NCBI GenBank assembly: GCA_002436415.1
Contig: DJMA01000024.1
Span: 1-64,000, forward strand
Direction: 5' to 3'
Source: Bdellovibrionaceae bacterium UBA6502
GTDB taxonomy: Bacteria; Bdellovibrionota; Bdellovibrionia; Bdellovibrionales; UBA840
Length of the DNA stretch: 64,000 nucleotides
The notes below the pieces were generated by a model, which searched no databases, had not been told where the DNA came from, and saw only the letters and a list, made by a program, of their open reading frames with translations. Of this stretch, positions 42,474 through 51,583 are shown in pieces (position 1 is the stretch's first letter; every line of letters begins with the position of its first letter). A program made the translations under genes and the position numbers.

Positions 42474-43499
42474 CTAAAAAATCATTTGGACTTCAAGGCG
42501 AATCCCCGCTCTACCTTTAAAATTATACTCTCTTTCAAAGGATAAATAAGGGCTAAGCTTGTAAGTTAAAACTCGGTACAGCCAATTATGATGAAAACCG
42601 CTAGACACAACAATAGAATCTAAATTGTATTTAGGTCGATTGATGGATTCAAAAATTACTTGATGAAGAAAGTAATAGCTATCTCCGCCAAGCAACTGCT
42701 CTAGGGCAAAACCATTATTTGCTTGTAGTAAATTTTCTTTGTTTTGGTATTCCCACTCGTTTAGTAAAATAAAAGTTAGTTTTGGGGAATAAGCCCAATA
42801 GTTACTAAAGGTGGTAAAAATTCCTGTTCCATCCCGTGGTTTTGCATAAAAGGCTATATTTGGTCGGAACAACATTTTTTTAGCCCAATTGATTTTTTGT
42901 TCGAACTTTAATCGCCAAGAAACACCAACACCTGGTGAAACCTCTAGACGAGGACGTAAATCCACGTCCACATCTCCGAGGGTCTTTTCCCAATTGATGG
43001 AAGTACCAAAACTTTCATCAGGATTATTCCTCTGAACACGACTGCGATTTACACCACGAGATGCTTCATCACTATCATAGGAAGAAAAGTTTAGCTTAAA
43101 TTTCTCTTCTAAATTAGGGAGTCTTAAGTGAAAGTTAACCAAAGGATTGTAGCTAAACTCCCCTCCTTCGGAATAATCAAACTGATTCACAATCACTAGA
43201 CTAGATTCGTTGTCTTTTGAAGTGTAATCATCTCCTGATAAAAACATATCAATTTCTTCAGCAAAGGTATTCACCTCCTCGGAAATCTCTATATTTTTGC
43301 GAATGAATATCTCCCCCGTCTTTTCTTTTTTCTCTTCTTTTTTCTTTTTTTGATTTTCTTTTCGCTTTTTACGAATCTGTCTTCTTTTAGCCTTTTCAGC
43401 CTTGGATAACTCCGATTTAGTCTGAGCTCTAGCGGCTTGGTCCAAGCCTAAAACAGAAAACGCCATAAGCATCAAAATAAAATAGTTTATTTTTTTCAA
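42474..43499 (-). CDS. Predicted outer-membrane barrel with Lys-rich N-terminus
   Basis: A 341-residue exported protein with a signal peptide (cleavage near ARA-QT, residue 25). Residues 30-62 are a highly basic Lys/Glu/Arg coil (KAEKAKRRQIRKKRKENQ...). From about 100 onward there are alternating strands (NPLVNFHLRLPN, DVDVDLRPRLEVSPG, RPNIAFYAKP, SPYLSFEREYNF) ending RLEVQMIF with a terminal Phe, typical of an outer-membrane barrel. Last gene of a four-gene minus-strand operon with mscS and two other barrel-type genes; its ATG overlaps the preceding stop by four bases. Confidence 0.75.
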   Translation of the reverse strand: MKKINYFILMLMAFSVLGLDQAARAQTKSELSKAEKAKRRQIRKKRKENQKKKKEEKKEKTGEIFIRKNIEISEEVNTFAEEIDMFLSGDDYTSKDNESSLVIVNQFDYSEGGEFSYNPLVNFHLRLPNLEEKFKLNFSSYDSDEASRGVNRSRVQRNNPDESFGTSINWEKTLGDVDVDLRPRLEVSPGVGVSWRLKFEQKINWAKKMLFRPNIAFYAKPRDGTGIFTTFSNYWAYSPKLTFILLNEWEYQNKENLLQANNGFALEQLLGGDSYYFLHQVIFESINRPKYNLDSIVVSSGFHHNWLYRVLTYKLSPYLSFEREYNFKGRAGIRLEVQMIF

Positions 43500-44086
43500 G
43501 GCACTACACCTCGATACAACAACATAACCGCTGAATGATTGGATTCCTCACCCTCTTTGTGAAAAAGCAAATAACTATACCGATAATCAAAAACAAAAGC
43601 AGATTTTTTCGTTGAAAAAATCTCTAACTGCAAACTGAAGTCCCCCGAATAAGAAGACTCTTTTGCAGAAGAAAGCTCTAATCCAGAACTGTCCCCACCA
43701 GAAGAGATCACTTTCTCAGCGCCAACAAGGTAATGACTGGCCAAGCCTAAAGCAACCGAAGCTTGGTCAAACAACCATTTTCTATAGCCTAGAGTAATAT
43801 AAACCCTAGGAGAAGCTGAATACATGTAGCCCAAATCAGAATCGTTAAAATATCTTTTTTCAAAATATAAAAACTGAAGTTCAATGCTTGAATCATTCGG
43901 CATGCCACCTTCAACATTCAAAGCCATTCCCGTTTTAACAGAATCTACCTCTTTAAATTGGGTAGAATCAATTATACTACGATAAAAGTAAGGACCAAAT
44001 GCATAGCGAAACTGCCCCGGCTCTGGTGCCGAGGCATAACTTGTATTTGCTAACAATAAAATTAAAAAACTAAAAATAGAACGCAA
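43496..44086 (-). CDS. Predicted outer-membrane protein
   Basis: A 196-residue exported protein with signal peptide SIFSFLILLLANTSYASA. Amphipathic strands (FRYAFGPYFYRSII, TGMALNVEGGMP, SIELQFLYFEKRYF, SPRVYITLGYRKWLF, YSGDFSLQLEIFSTKKSAFVFDYRYSYLLF) suggest an eight-strand-type barrel. Third gene of the operon: three bases after mscS and overlapping the next gene by ATGA. Function unknown; it may partner the barrel encoded next to it. Confidence 0.75.
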   Translation of the reverse strand: MRSIFSFLILLLANTSYASAPEPGQFRYAFGPYFYRSIIDSTQFKEVDSVKTGMALNVEGGMPNDSSIELQFLYFEKRYFNDSDLGYMYSASPRVYITLGYRKWLFDQASVALGLASHYLVGAEKVISSGGDSSGLELSSAKESSYSGDFSLQLEIFSTKKSAFVFDYRYSYLLFHKEGEESNHSAVMLLYRGVVP

Positions 44087-44089
44087 GGT

Positions 44090-45826
44090 TTAATCCATAA
44101 AGGCAGGTGTAAACAAGCCCTTTCCCTTTGGCATAGCTTTAGAACCATCGGGACCATAAGACTTTGCTAATGTAGAGTATTCTTCGTCATTTACAACTTT
44201 TGCAGCAATAGGCTCTTGGTTTTGCAAATACAAACTTTGAGTTGGAAAGGCAAACTCAACTCCAATATCTTCTGCTAATCTCATGGCTTCTAAAAAGATA
44301 TTTTGCTTTTGCAAAAGCTCCATCCCATGATCAGGCACATCTAAAAACACATTTATCAAAACATTTAAACTAAAATCCCCATACTCACTAAAAGCAATGT
44401 TAAAGCCTTGCTTAACGGTGTATGGATTTGCTCGAATGATATTTTTTAATCCCTCTAAAAAGGCTTCCATTTGGGCAGGGCTAGTATCATAGGTTAATCC
44501 CAAAGTAGTTCTTAAACGCCTAGTTTTTCTGCGCCCCATATTATCGATATTAACATTTGCTAGAGAAGAATTAGGCACACTAATTTGTGAGCCATAAAAA
44601 CTTCTAATTTTCGTAGAACGAAATCCAATTTCTTCCACAGAACCTTCTACTCCGTTAAATACAATATGATCGCCAACACGAAACGGCTTATCTAACAAAA
44701 TCATAAAGCTACCAAAAAGATTGGCGCAAGCGTCTTTTGCCGCCAAGGCAAATGCCAAACCACCAAGCCCTAAACCAGCCAATACACTCATCACATTTAC
44801 ACCAAGATTTTGCACCGCTATCAAAGCACCAAATATCACAGTAAAAATACGTAACGACTTACGAATCAAAGGCACTAGTTGATCATCTAATGGAAAGTCA
44901 GTCGCTGCCGCTTTCGTACCTAAATAAGAGGTAAAAACATCAACTAATTGGTAAGCCAATTTAATTACAAAAAAGCTTAAAAGAACTTTTAAAAGCACAT
45001 CTAAAATTAAGAATGAATTGCCTTCAAGATTTATCACACGAATGCTTAAAAACCAAAACAAACAAGCAGCTATACTGCCTAGAGTATACTCTGAGGCCTC
45101 AATGATTTTATCATCCCAATCCGTTTGTGATTTATCGGTAAACTTTTTTATATTGTCTACCACAAAGAAAATGACCTTACGCAAGATCAGACCAATTAGA
45201 ATGGAAAAGAACAAAGCGAGGATTTGCCATTTTGGCATAAAAAGAGTTTCTCCTTTTAGCCACTCTGGCACTTCCGTTTCATACCAAGGCTTAGAGTAAG
45301 AGGCCCCCATTCCACTTCCAGCAACATAAGGTACATGCTTTACTCGGGAGAAAAACTCACGGGCACGCAAAATAGTGTCTTTCGTAAAAAGCCACTCCCC
45401 TTGACGTTCCCCCTCTTGCTGCAAAGATATCTTTATCTCGGTATCTTTGAGTCGCCATTTTTTAAGGGAAGAAGAACTGACCAATTCATCAGAAGGAACT
45501 TTTTCGTAATCTAATAAAATCACACGATCCATGGTTTCTTTTAAGAACACAGCTGCTCTTTTTGAGAAAGTCTCTTTATCTGTGTGCTTAATGTCTTCTA
45601 GGTCAAAAGTTCTAATGGCATCAAAAATTCGTTTTTCTAATTTAGAATCTTTTGTCTCCACACCTCTCTTATAGTCGCTCATGGCATCGTAAAAACTCTT
45701 AAGAGTCGCTCTAGGACTATCTGTTTTTACGGGGTGAAGAAGTTGGGAGCGATCGATTTCAGCAAAACTGGCTTGGCATAAAAGAATGCCGGCAATCACC
45801 GGCATTAATAGTTTCAAAATAGTCAT
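44090..45826 (-). CDS. MscS-family mechanosensitive channel
   Basis: A 578-residue inner-membrane protein. A signal peptide (to about residue 22) is followed by a ~150-residue periplasmic region, then hydrophobic helices (about 205-225, 245-265, 270-290, 325-345). The pore-lining helix is Gly/Ala-rich (SVLAGLGLGGLAFALAAKDACANLFGS), and the MscS beta domain begins LLDKPFRVGDHIVFNGVEGSVEEIGFRSTKIR. It would release solutes during osmotic downshock. The extra periplasmic domain marks it as a larger MscS homologue. Second gene of the envelope operon, 19 bp after the upstream barrel gene and 3 bp before the next. Confidence 0.92.
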   Translation of the reverse strand: MTILKLLMPVIAGILLCQASFAEIDRSQLLHPVKTDSPRATLKSFYDAMSDYKRGVETKDSKLEKRIFDAIRTFDLEDIKHTDKETFSKRAAVFLKETMDRVILLDYEKVPSDELVSSSSLKKWRLKDTEIKISLQQEGERQGEWLFTKDTILRAREFFSRVKHVPYVAGSGMGASYSKPWYETEVPEWLKGETLFMPKWQILALFFSILIGLILRKVIFFVVDNIKKFTDKSQTDWDDKIIEASEYTLGSIAACLFWFLSIRVINLEGNSFLILDVLLKVLLSFFVIKLAYQLVDVFTSYLGTKAAATDFPLDDQLVPLIRKSLRIFTVIFGALIAVQNLGVNVMSVLAGLGLGGLAFALAAKDACANLFGSFMILLDKPFRVGDHIVFNGVEGSVEEIGFRSTKIRSFYGSQISVPNSSLANVNIDNMGRRKTRRLRTTLGLTYDTSPAQMEAFLEGLKNIIRANPYTVKQGFNIAFSEYGDFSLNVLINVFLDVPDHGMELLQKQNIFLEAMRLAEDIGVEFAFPTQSLYLQNQEPIAAKVVNDEEYSTLAKSYGPDGSKAMPKGKGLFTPAFMD

Positions 45827-45845
45827 TCAAAAAAATCCTTAAATT

Positions 45846-46358
45846 TTAGAGAGAGAAATCTGCACTTAGTCCGATAGTTAGGCCTTTATCACGTAAAGAG
45901 TCTTTATCGTAGGCAGTATTAAAATACTCTAAGTTAATGTTCACAATCGGTAACATCGTAAACATAACACCAAATTTAGTTCCGTCACCTGAATAATCCG
46001 TAGTATCAGTATCTAATTTAGCTGTGTAATAACCTGCCAAAAGATTAAACGGAATCACTGGCGGAGCAAAAATAAAAGTAGCACCTAGTCTTGAAGAATC
46101 AGCACTTTTTGTAGCTCCGCCAATTTCTGCATCCAAACTACCAGCACTATAATCTAAAGCTAAAACAAAAACCGCTAAATCATAGCCAAGTCTTGCTCCG
46201 ATAGTTGTACCTTTTAATCCATCAACGTTGATACCGCTGGCATCTAAAGACAAAGCATTGTAATCCATTTTTGGCTCAATATAGAAACCTGCCATAGATT
46301 GGGCTGAGTAAAACGATATTCCTGCAATTACAAAAAATAAGGTCCAAATTCTTTTCAT
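45846..46358 (-). CDS. Small outer-membrane barrel protein
   Basis: A 170-residue exported protein, start at the ATG at 46358 behind an AGGAG site. Signal peptide to about residue 22 (SAQSMAG). The mature chain has the repeating strand-turn pattern of an eight-strand barrel (GFYIEPKMDYNAL, TIGARLGYDLAVFVLALDY, SSRLGATFIFAPP, FNLLAGYYTAKLD, KFGVMFTMLPIVNINLEYF, LTIGLSADFSL) and ends in a hydrophobic terminal strand. First gene of the operon with mscS and two other barrel-type proteins. OmpW- or OmpA-barrel-like by eye; no specific family named. Confidence 0.78.
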   Translation of the reverse strand: MKRIWTLFFVIAGISFYSAQSMAGFYIEPKMDYNALSLDASGINVDGLKGTTIGARLGYDLAVFVLALDYSAGSLDAEIGGATKSADSSRLGATFIFAPPVIPFNLLAGYYTAKLDTDTTDYSGDGTKFGVMFTMLPIVNINLEYFNTAYDKDSLRDKGLTIGLSADFSL

Positions 46359-46528
46359 AAACACTCCTAGCTGTTCTTGTTTAATTAGCCTGGTAATTAT
46401 TTCTCAACTAACACTAGTAAGGCTAGATAAAATTCAGGAAAATAGGCAAAATGACATTCCGCTTAACAGACAAAAAGCTTTGTATTATCTTAGGTTTAGC
46501 AATAAACAGAGAGTTTAAAGCAAAAAAC

Positions 46529-46550
46529 GCGACGGGGGTCGGCTTTTTTT
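46529..46550 (+). promoter_or_regulatory. Terminator-like hairpin in the symporter leader
   Basis: A G/C-rich hairpin (GCGAC 46529-46533 with GTCG-GC 46538-46543, one bulge, loop GGGG) is followed by seven T (46544-46550), only 20 bp before the symporter ATG and directly ahead of its ribosome site. It could be an attenuator or the end of a short upstream transcript. Confidence 0.5.
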
Positions 46551-46569
46551 GCGAAATCAGGAGAAGGAA

Positions 46570-47958
46570 ATGTCAGAATTTTTAGCAGTCCTCGTGGATT
46601 ACGCGTGGGGCTTACCACTTTTAGTACTTTTAATGGGTGGCGGTATCGGATTGGTAATCCACTCTCGCTTCTTACCACTGACCGGCTTTTTACACGCTTT
46701 TAAAATTGTTAGCGGAAAATTTCATCACGGCCAAAAACAAGCCATTGGCCAAATCTCTCACTTCCAAGCTTTAAGTAATGCCTTAGCTGCAACGATTGGA
46801 ATGGGAAACATTGCTGGTGTGGCAGTGGCTATATCTCAAGGTGGGCCAGGGGCTATCTTTTGGATGTGGATTGCTGGCCTTATAGGGATGAACACCAAAT
46901 TTTACGAATGTACATTAGCCTTACTATACAGAGGTAAAGACTATAAAGGTGAAGTTCAGGGTGGTCCGATGTATGTCATCGAAGAAGCCTTAAAAGACAA
47001 GTTAGGTGGACTCAGCAAGTTTCTAGCTTATTTCTTTGCAATATGTGGTCTAATCGGAACATTATGCTTGTTTCAAGTTAACCAGCTAAGCGCCTATGTT
47101 GTTGATCAGTTCTTTTCCGCTCATGCCGAAAGCTTTCAATTTAATGTTAAAGTTGCAGTAGGTGTATTTAGCGCAGGTCTTGTATTGTGGACTCTATTAG
47201 GTGGCTTAAAAAGGTTATCTAACTTTACCGCAAAAATGGTTCCAGGAATGTGTTTACTCTACGTAATCAGCTGCGTTTATATCTTGTTTTACAATATGGA
47301 AAACATTCCTGTGATGCTGAAACTCATCTTCACCGAAGCTCTTGGTTGGGATTCCGTTGCCGGCGGTATTTCTGGGGAAGTAATTCGAAGAGTTTTAAAC
47401 ATCGGTATTAAACGGGCCGCTTTCTCAAATGAAGCAGGGGTTGGTACGGCTCCAATGGCCCACTCCAATACAAAAACCTCAGAACCAGTTTCTGAGGGAT
47501 ATGTAGCTATGCTCGGACCCTTTTTAGATACAATTGTTGTTTGTACGCTAACAGCTTTAGTAATTCTTGTAAGCCTAAGCCCTGCTGAAATGAAAGATGC
47601 AGACGGAATCGTTATGACAACGAGAGCCTTTGAAAATGCCTTGCCAGGAATTGGTAACTACTTTCTTGGTGCCGCAGTTTTATTATTTTCTCTTTCGACA
47701 ATGATGGGATACTCTAACTACAATCAAAAATGTTGGGACTTTGTTTTTCGTGGAAAATTCATTTTTAACGACACCTTTTTTAAAATTTGGTTTTGTGCCA
47801 CGATTTTATTTGGAGCCATTAGCGCAGGCGATGACGTGGTAAATATACTAGACATAGGCTTTGCCTTCATGGCAATCCCCAATATGCTGGCAACAATTAT
47901 GCTTGCGCCTAAAATTAAAGCGGCGCTACTTGAGTACAACAATAAGTACTTAAAATAG
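46570..47958 (+). CDS. Sodium/alanine symporter family protein (AGCS)
   Basis: A 462-residue inner-membrane transporter importing alanine or glycine with Na+. The family motifs are clear: NALAATIGMGNIAGVAVAI near residue 70, GGPMYVIEEAL, and NEAGVGTAPMAHSNTK near residue 295. About ten to eleven helices. The ATG at 46570 follows GAGAAGG; the longer reading from TTG at 46549 would place its start within the leader hairpin's T-run. The leader carries a terminator-like hairpin, so attenuation is possible. Confidence 0.93.
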   Translation: MSEFLAVLVDYAWGLPLLVLLMGGGIGLVIHSRFLPLTGFLHAFKIVSGKFHHGQKQAIGQISHFQALSNALAATIGMGNIAGVAVAISQGGPGAIFWMWIAGLIGMNTKFYECTLALLYRGKDYKGEVQGGPMYVIEEALKDKLGGLSKFLAYFFAICGLIGTLCLFQVNQLSAYVVDQFFSAHAESFQFNVKVAVGVFSAGLVLWTLLGGLKRLSNFTAKMVPGMCLLYVISCVYILFYNMENIPVMLKLIFTEALGWDSVAGGISGEVIRRVLNIGIKRAAFSNEAGVGTAPMAHSNTKTSEPVSEGYVAMLGPFLDTIVVCTLTALVILVSLSPAEMKDADGIVMTTRAFENALPGIGNYFLGAAVLLFSLSTMMGYSNYNQKCWDFVFRGKFIFNDTFFKIWFCATILFGAISAGDDVVNILDIGFAFMAIPNMLATIMLAPKIKAALLEYNNKYLK

Positions 47959-47969
47959 GTCGAAACATT

Positions 47970-47996
47970 ACTTTGGTAGCGAATCACTACCAAAGT
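47970..47996 (+). other. Perfect 10-bp inverted repeat
   Basis: ACTTTGGTAG (47970-47979) with CTACCAAAGT (47987-47996), loop CGAATCA, just past the symporter stop codon. It lacks a T-run; a proper terminator follows at 48012. It may stabilise the transcript 3' end. Confidence 0.55.
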
Positions 47997-48011
47997 GTAA
48001 TATTTCAAATA

Positions 48012-48046
48012 AAAAGCTCTTTACTTTTGGTTAAGAGCTTTTTTTT
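48012..48046 (+). terminator. Symporter-gene terminator
   Basis: AAAAGCTCTT (48012-48021) with AAGAGCTTTT (48033-48042), followed by further T to 48046, between the symporter and the histidine kinase genes. Confidence 0.8.
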
Positions 48047-48104
48047 ATTGAAGGAATCCCTAAACCTCAATCTAGATTGTACCGATTTAGAAGAGGGAGA
48101 TTCC

Positions 48105-49877
48105 ATGTTAAACAAGAACTTAAAAGATCGCTTCAACAGCTATTTAGTAGGCTTTGCCTTAGTTTTATGTGGTCTATTGTTCTTGAACAGCTATTACCAA
48201 CATAGCCAGTTAGAGATCTTAAATTCAAATTGGATAGAAAAATCAAAAGAAGAGCCAGAACTGAGTGATCTCCTTGAAAAAGTGAATCGCAATATGGGAT
48301 TCGGTGGCTACAGTCATTACCTTCAAAAGTACATTACAAGTAAAGAGCTACAACACAAAATGCTAGCCATCAGTAAAGCTGAGAACACAGTAAGTAGCCT
48401 AAGTCTATTGGCGGAAAAAGCAAACAGTCCAGAAATTACTACAAACATTGAAATCATCAAAAACAATATCAAAAAGCAAATCGAACAAATAAACAACGAA
48501 CTCTATACCAATAGCAAAGATAAGGACTTTGATAGCATTAAAGCCCTAGAAGAAGTTTCAAAGGCAATTAAAGCGCGTAGAAAATTAGTTCAAGATGAAC
48601 ACTCTCGGATCATACAAAAATTCCAAACACAAATCATATACTCAAACTTTGCCTTGGGCCTATTGATTGTCTTTTTGATCTATATCAGCATTTTAAAGGT
48701 AAACAGAGACCATCAAAACATTGATGAAAACATGCAAATTCTAAACTTCGTGCAAAATCGCAGTGGTGAATCCTGGTGGACCTGGCAAATGCTTAAAGAC
48801 GAAATGGAAGTATCAAAAAGCTTTTGGAAAGCCTTAGGTTATAAAAAACCACTGAAAAAAATCCATTTTTCAGAATGGCAAAACTTGGTCCATCCCGAAG
48901 ATTTAGAACAATGCATGGAACACTTTAAAATGCACTGGGAAAGTGAGGGTAGCTACCCCATCCAACAAACACTGAGAATGAAACACAAAAGTGGTCATTG
49001 GATACATTTTTTAACCAATATAGCGGTCATTGAATGGTCCAAAGACAAAAGCCCTGTTAAGATGATGGGAGCTCATTCAAATGTAAACAAGCTAGTTGTA
49101 ACGCAACAAGAATTAGCGCAAGAAAAAGAAAGAAAAAGCTTTTACGAAAAGCTCTCCGCTGTCAGTCACCTAGCCGGCAGCATCGCTCATGAGATTAATA
49201 ATCCACTTGCTATTCTATCTGGACACAGCCGAGTTTTAAAAACACTTACACTTAAAAACCGAGTGGAAAGTAAAACCTTCTTAGACTCCATCGATACCAT
49301 GGATCAAACCATCTTAAGAATTGGAAACATAATTAAAAGCCTTCGAAGCTTAACTAGAGATAACTCGCAAACAGAAATACAAAATTTTTCTCTAAAAGAC
49401 TTGATTGATGAAGTGGTGGTTCTTTGCCAAGACAGAGCCAGTAGAACTGACTGTTATATAGATACTGAGTTAACCCAAGGGATATTCGTCAGTGGACGTC
49501 GTACTCAAATTGGACAAGTTTTTATTAATTTATTTAACAATTCCTTTTCCGCCCTTCGAGAGTTAGACAATAGATGGATTCGTATCGAGGCCTTGGATCT
49601 ACACGACAAAACCGTAATCTATTTTACAGATTCTGGTAATGGCATTCCAGAAAAAGATCAAAACCAAATTATGGAAGCCTTTTTTACAACCAAGAAAACT
49701 GGTGAAAGTACTGGCATTGGACTAAGTACTAACAAAAGCATCATCGATTTGCATAGTGGTGAATTTTACCTAAACACAAGCAGTGAAAACACTAGCTTTG
49801 TCATTGAACTTCCTAAAGTATCAAACTCTAACTTAAAATTAGTTGCAGAAGAAAATGACCAAAAAATAAGTTCTTAA
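48105..49877 (+). CDS. PAS-containing membrane histidine kinase
   Basis: A 590-residue inner-membrane kinase starting at the ATG at 48105 (GAGGGAG site); an in-frame extension to 47973 crosses the upstream terminator and is rejected. TM1 (about 13-29) and TM2 (about 180-200) flank a ~150-residue, coiled-coil-rich periplasmic sensor (NMGFGGYSHYLQKYITS near the N side). A PAS fold (about 215-330, WWTWQMLKDEMEVSKSFWKALGY) precedes the dimerisation domain with phospho-acceptor H362 (SIAHEINNPLA), then an ATPase domain with DSGNGIP and STGIGLS boxes. No receiver domain and no regulator gene next to it. Confidence 0.9.
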   Translation: MLNKNLKDRFNSYLVGFALVLCGLLFLNSYYQHSQLEILNSNWIEKSKEEPELSDLLEKVNRNMGFGGYSHYLQKYITSKELQHKMLAISKAENTVSSLSLLAEKANSPEITTNIEIIKNNIKKQIEQINNELYTNSKDKDFDSIKALEEVSKAIKARRKLVQDEHSRIIQKFQTQIIYSNFALGLLIVFLIYISILKVNRDHQNIDENMQILNFVQNRSGESWWTWQMLKDEMEVSKSFWKALGYKKPLKKIHFSEWQNLVHPEDLEQCMEHFKMHWESEGSYPIQQTLRMKHKSGHWIHFLTNIAVIEWSKDKSPVKMMGAHSNVNKLVVTQQELAQEKERKSFYEKLSAVSHLAGSIAHEINNPLAILSGHSRVLKTLTLKNRVESKTFLDSIDTMDQTILRIGNIIKSLRSLTRDNSQTEIQNFSLKDLIDEVVVLCQDRASRTDCYIDTELTQGIFVSGRRTQIGQVFINLFNNSFSALRELDNRWIRIEALDLHDKTVIYFTDSGNGIPEKDQNQIMEAFFTTKKTGESTGIGLSTNKSIIDLHSGEFYLNTSSENTSFVIELPKVSNSNLKLVAEENDQKISS

Positions 49878-49885
49878 AATTTAGT

Positions 49886-50353
49886 TTATAATTTTTTAGC
49901 TCTAGAAACTTCAGCCTGCTCGTTCCTGAAGTTCTCAAGCTTTTTGTATATAGCACCATCAGAAACAGCTAAGATACGAAGTGCCAATAAACCAGCATTA
50001 AAAGAATTATTAATAGCGACAGTAGCAACCGGAACACCTTTGGGCATTTGCACAATGGACAGCAGTGAATCCATGCCATCTAAAGTTTTAAGTTGCACTG
50101 GCACACCAATCACTGGAACCGAACTGAGAGAGGCTAACATTCCTGGCAAATGAGCCGCTCCGCCTGCTCCAGCGATTATTAGAGAATAGCCTTTCTCTTT
50201 TGCCTCTTTACCAAAAAGAATCATATCTTCCGGTGTCCTATGAGCAGACAAAACCCTAGCTTCACACTCCACGGAAAAATCCTTTAAAAGCTCTACAGCC
50301 GCCTTCATTACCGGAAAATCTGAATCACTTCCCATTACCACTGCCACTTTCAT
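49886..50353 (-). CDS. purE: N5-carboxyaminoimidazole ribonucleotide mutase (PurE)
   Basis: A 155-residue class I PurE that converts N5-CAIR to CAIR in purine synthesis. Signature segments: VVMGSDSDFPVM near the N-terminus, LSAHRTPED, and GAGGAAHLPGM. Its ATG overlaps the purK stop by four bases, the usual purK-purE coupling in reverse order. Convergent with the histidine kinase gene, leaving nine bases between the stops. Confidence 0.95.
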   Translation of the reverse strand: MKVAVVMGSDSDFPVMKAAVELLKDFSVECEARVLSAHRTPEDMILFGKEAKEKGYSLIIAGAGGAAHLPGMLASLSSVPVIGVPVQLKTLDGMDSLLSIVQMPKGVPVATVAINNSFNAGLLALRILAVSDGAIYKKLENFRNEQAEVSRAKKL

Positions 50354-51441
50354 AGTTTAACCTCTTTCTGTATAAAGTTAAGTCGCTCTGTCATTTTGTT
50401 TTTATCATTACCAAGAACATTTAAGTGCCCCATCTTTCTACCCAAACGAGACTGCTTTTTATTGTACAGATGAATAAACTCACCTTTTAAAAGTTCGGGA
50501 AAAGCACTGCTCTCCCCTTCCTCTAAATTACCCAATAAATTAATCATCATAGCTTTTTCTGCCAAAAGCTCAAGTCTTGGAAAATCAAGCCCAAGTATAG
50601 CTGCTAAATGCAAATCAAATTGGGAATAGTTAAAAGCATCCATTGTGTAATGGGCACTATTATGTGGCCTAGGAGAGCATTCGTTATAAAGAATTTCTCC
50701 GTTCATGCATTCAAAAAACTCTACACTCATTATGCCATGATAGTCTATTTTGTTAGCCAGCAATTGGCAGCTTTCTTCAATGATGTTTTTTTGTTTTTCA
50801 GTAAGCTCAGCCGGAAACTCTACCCTAATACAAATTCCGTTTTTTTGAATGCTTTCTACAATTGGATAAAAAATAAATTCATCGTTCTTTTTAGACCTAG
50901 CAAAACTAATTGCCAATTCTCTTTTCAGTGGGACAAAGTCTTCAATGATATATTTTTTTTGAGCATCCATATTCGCTAGAAAAAATTCTTTGTCTTTTTC
51001 ATTACGAATCAAAAAAGTACCATAGCCATCATAACCACCTTTGATGGCCTTAATCACCGATGGCACTGTAATTTGCTCTGTAGCTTCTAATAAGGAGAAC
51101 TTTCCTATCGCTATACCTAATTCTTGGGCCAAGTTTTTTTCAGAAAGCTTATCTCCGATAGTAAGAAGCGTATTTGCAGAAGGTAGAAACTTAGATTTCT
51201 CAAAATTTACTAAAGCGGAAAAATCGATAAACTCATTTTCAAAAGTACAAAGTTTGCATTGCTCAGCAAATGTTAGAATATCATTAGAGCTGTAGATATC
51301 CCCTACAATATGTTCGCCTAAACCCAGGCAAGGACCATCAAAATCTTTTCCTAAAAAAGCAATTGATAAGCCTTTTGCTAGCTTTGCTTCAGCAAGCATC
51401 TTTGCTAGCTGCCCATCTCCAATGATACCAAGATCAAACAT
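50350..51441 (-). CDS. purK: N5-carboxyaminoimidazole ribonucleotide synthetase (PurK)
   Basis: A 363-residue ATP-grasp enzyme carboxylating AIR with ATP and bicarbonate. The N-terminal GIIGDGQLAKMLAEA, central PSVIKAIKGGYDGYGTFLI and ECSPRPHNSAHYTMDA segments are diagnostic. The ATG at 51441 follows AGGAGAATTT; an in-frame extension to 51498 is not needed. It is divergent from purF across 142 bp, so the two purine operons share a control region. Together with PurE it provides the bacterial two-step carboxylation route. Confidence 0.95.
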   Translation of the reverse strand: MFDLGIIGDGQLAKMLAEAKLAKGLSIAFLGKDFDGPCLGLGEHIVGDIYSSNDILTFAEQCKLCTFENEFIDFSALVNFEKSKFLPSANTLLTIGDKLSEKNLAQELGIAIGKFSLLEATEQITVPSVIKAIKGGYDGYGTFLIRNEKDKEFFLANMDAQKKYIIEDFVPLKRELAISFARSKKNDEFIFYPIVESIQKNGICIRVEFPAELTEKQKNIIEESCQLLANKIDYHGIMSVEFFECMNGEILYNECSPRPHNSAHYTMDAFNYSQFDLHLAAILGLDFPRLELLAEKAMMINLLGNLEEGESSAFPELLKGEFIHLYNKKQSRLGRKMGHLNVLGNDKNKMTERLNFIQKEVKL

Positions 51442-51518
51442 AAATTCTCCTGTCACAGTTATTACAGAATTTCGAAAAGCATACAAGAATGACTTCATGA
51501 ATCACTAAAGATTTTTTA

Positions 51519-51546
51519 TTGCAAAGAATTGATTTGATCGTAAAGT
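51519..51546 (+). promoter_or_regulatory. Possible purF promoter
   Basis: TTGCAA (51519-51524), 16-bp spacer, TAAAGT (51541-51546), in the purK-purF divergent region. No PurR-type palindrome was found. Tentative. Confidence 0.35.
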
Positions 51547-51583
51547 AAAGGGCGTAAACTTCCAAACAATAAGGACTGCGTTC

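Noticed and set aside
46370..46545. Glycine riboswitch ahead of the Na+/alanine symporter
   Set aside because: The conserved aptamer segments could not be found by eye; only a terminator-like hairpin is supported.
51442..51583. PurR-type operator between purK and purF
   Set aside because: No palindrome resembling the gammaproteobacterial PurR site or PurBox is seen, and this phylum is not known to use it.
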